This document shows, piece by piece, positions 63,497 to 64,000 of a stretch of DNA of 64,000 nucleotides. A program made the position numbers and the translations under genes. Source of the DNA: Flavobacterium sp. 11 (GTDB taxonomy: Bacteria > Bacteroidota > Bacteroidia > Flavobacteriales > Flavobacteriaceae); assembly GCF_002754315.1 (NCBI RefSeq), contig NZ_PEFE01000001.1:806001-870000 (forward strand), read 5' to 3'. The notes beneath the pieces are model-generated. The model was given only the letters and a program-made list of their open reading frames with translations. It was not told the DNA's origin and did no database searches. Numbering within the stretch: the first letter of the stretch is position 1; each line of letters starts with the position of its first letter.

Positions 63497-63627
63497 ATGG
63501 ATATTCAAGAAATAATTGCTTTTATTGCCTTGGGAATTGCCCTTGCTTTTTAATCAAAAAATTCTTTTTCAAAAAGAAAAAATCAGATAAAAATTGTGGC
63601 AGCGGTGATGATTGTGGTTGCAATTAA
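63497..63627 (+). pseudogene. FeoB-associated Cys-rich membrane protein, broken by a frameshift
   Basis: The ATG at 63497 gives MDIQEIIAFIALGIALAF and then TAA at 63551-63553. If the five T at 63547-63551 were six, the frame would go on as LIKKFFFKKKKSDKNCGSGD plus DCGCN to TAA at 63627. The joined 43-residue protein is the usual FeoB-associated Cys-rich peptide: one membrane helix, Lys stretch, CGSGDDCGC tail. Causes may be a sequencing/assembly error in a homopolymer, a real inactivating deletion, or programmed slippage. The tail codes perfectly, so decay would be recent. Confidence 0.75.
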
Positions 63628-64000
63628 AATTTTCCTCATTTCTGTTTTTTAATCTGAACTACTTTAAAACTCAACTGGGTTAAACTTTACTTAAAAAAAC
63701 AAAAAAAAGCTTTCTATTATTTAAGAAAATGCCTTTTTTTGATTAAATTTACTATAGAAAAAACGAGCTTTTAGATTCAAAATCAGTTCTTTCCATTTTT
63801 TAGATTAAAAAAAGTGGCTTTTAAATTCAACCTGAATCTAAGTTGCCTTTTGGACATAATTTCAACTCTATCCCTACAAAGATTTGAAATTATAGAACTA
63901 TTATGAATGGGGAATTCGCATAGGATTAAACCATCATAATTTTTAGTAAAAATCTCATTCGTAAGTATAAATATTTTTAATCCCAAAAAATATTTCCAAT
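63628..64000. other. AT-rich stretch with no gene seen
   Basis: The last 370 bp holds only short open frames with no recognised product. It has several T-tracts and GATTC/GAATC words (63772-63842). A gene may begin or end beyond the window edge. Confidence 0.5.

Noticed and set aside
63783..63986. Minus-strand frame of 67 codons at the window end
   Set aside because: No recognisable family, no signal or good start, and AT-rich composition typical of chance frames; left as no gene.

Overview
The window reads as a chromosomal segment of a Flavobacterium-like member of the Bacteroidota. It is AT-rich and its promoters match the flavobacterial form TTG-N(17-23)-TAnnTTTG. Its gene types fit as well: a TonB-dependent receptor with a carboxypeptidase-regulatory-like domain, DUF4270 and DUF4286 proteins, an atpDC pair apart from other ATP synthase genes, an OlsF-type acyltransferase and OmpA proteins. 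I see no rRNA, tRNA, CRISPR array, integrase, transposase or phage genes. It looks like core genome rather than an island.

Layout. 1-3.4 kb: two outer-membrane barrels and a PAP2/haloperoxidase-type lipoprotein. 3.6-4.7 kb: a small membrane protein and a GNAT enzyme. 4.8-6.6 kb (-): atpD-atpC with an unusual long hairpin between them. 6.9-11.3 kb (-): a TonB-dependent receptor with an SGNH-hydrolase lipoprotein. 11.6-15.9 kb (-): a half glycogen-synthase-like protein, a DUF4270 lipoprotein and glmS, divergent from panC-panD (16-17.3 kb). 17.5-21.7 kb: an esterase-like protein with a degenerate nucleophile, radA and a type-B carboxylesterase. 21.9-25 kb: two small soluble proteins and a membrane-anchored GT51 transglycosylase. 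25-28.3 kb (-): tas-like reductase, OmpA-type lipoprotein and exonuclease III. 28.5-30.3 kb: OlsF-like acyltransferase. 30.4-32.6 kb (-): DUF2752 and DUF4234 membrane proteins and a dehydrogenase-glyoxalase fusion. 32.8-33.9 kb: nhaA. 34-36.6 kb (-): exported Dabb protein, exported amidohydrolase, proC. 36.7-43.6 kb (-): mgtE, rsmA, DUF4286, TPR protein, serS, an unrecognised protein and a small Lys-rich protein. 43.8-51.3 kb (+): metG, an unknown exported protein, a HAD phosphatase, an OmpA porin, a CAT-like protein, ferritin and a small Cys/Lys-rich protein. 51.4 kb (-): ssb. 51.9-58 kb (+): GNAT-nitrilase fusion, zinc-ribbon protein, membrane M28 peptidase, NAD(P)-binding protein and EamA transporter. 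58-60.1 kb (-): M13 metallopeptidase. 60.3-63.6 kb (+): SCO protein, then feoA-feoB and a frameshifted FeoB-associated Cys-rich peptide.

Themes. Envelope and cell-wall work recurs (glmS, GT51, OmpA proteins, TonB receptor, OlsF). Coenzyme A precursor supply (panCD), translation (metG, serS, rsmA) and iron handling (feoAB, ferritin) are also present. The least explained signal is non-coding. Many intergenic gaps, including four in a row between 38.8 and 42.8 kb, hold long imperfect hairpins built from short reiterated words, with a different word set at each locus. Three further elements share parts of a separate repeat framework. Nothing here is a clear new defence or mobile system; these intergenic structures, the feo frameshift and several domain fusions are the best leads.
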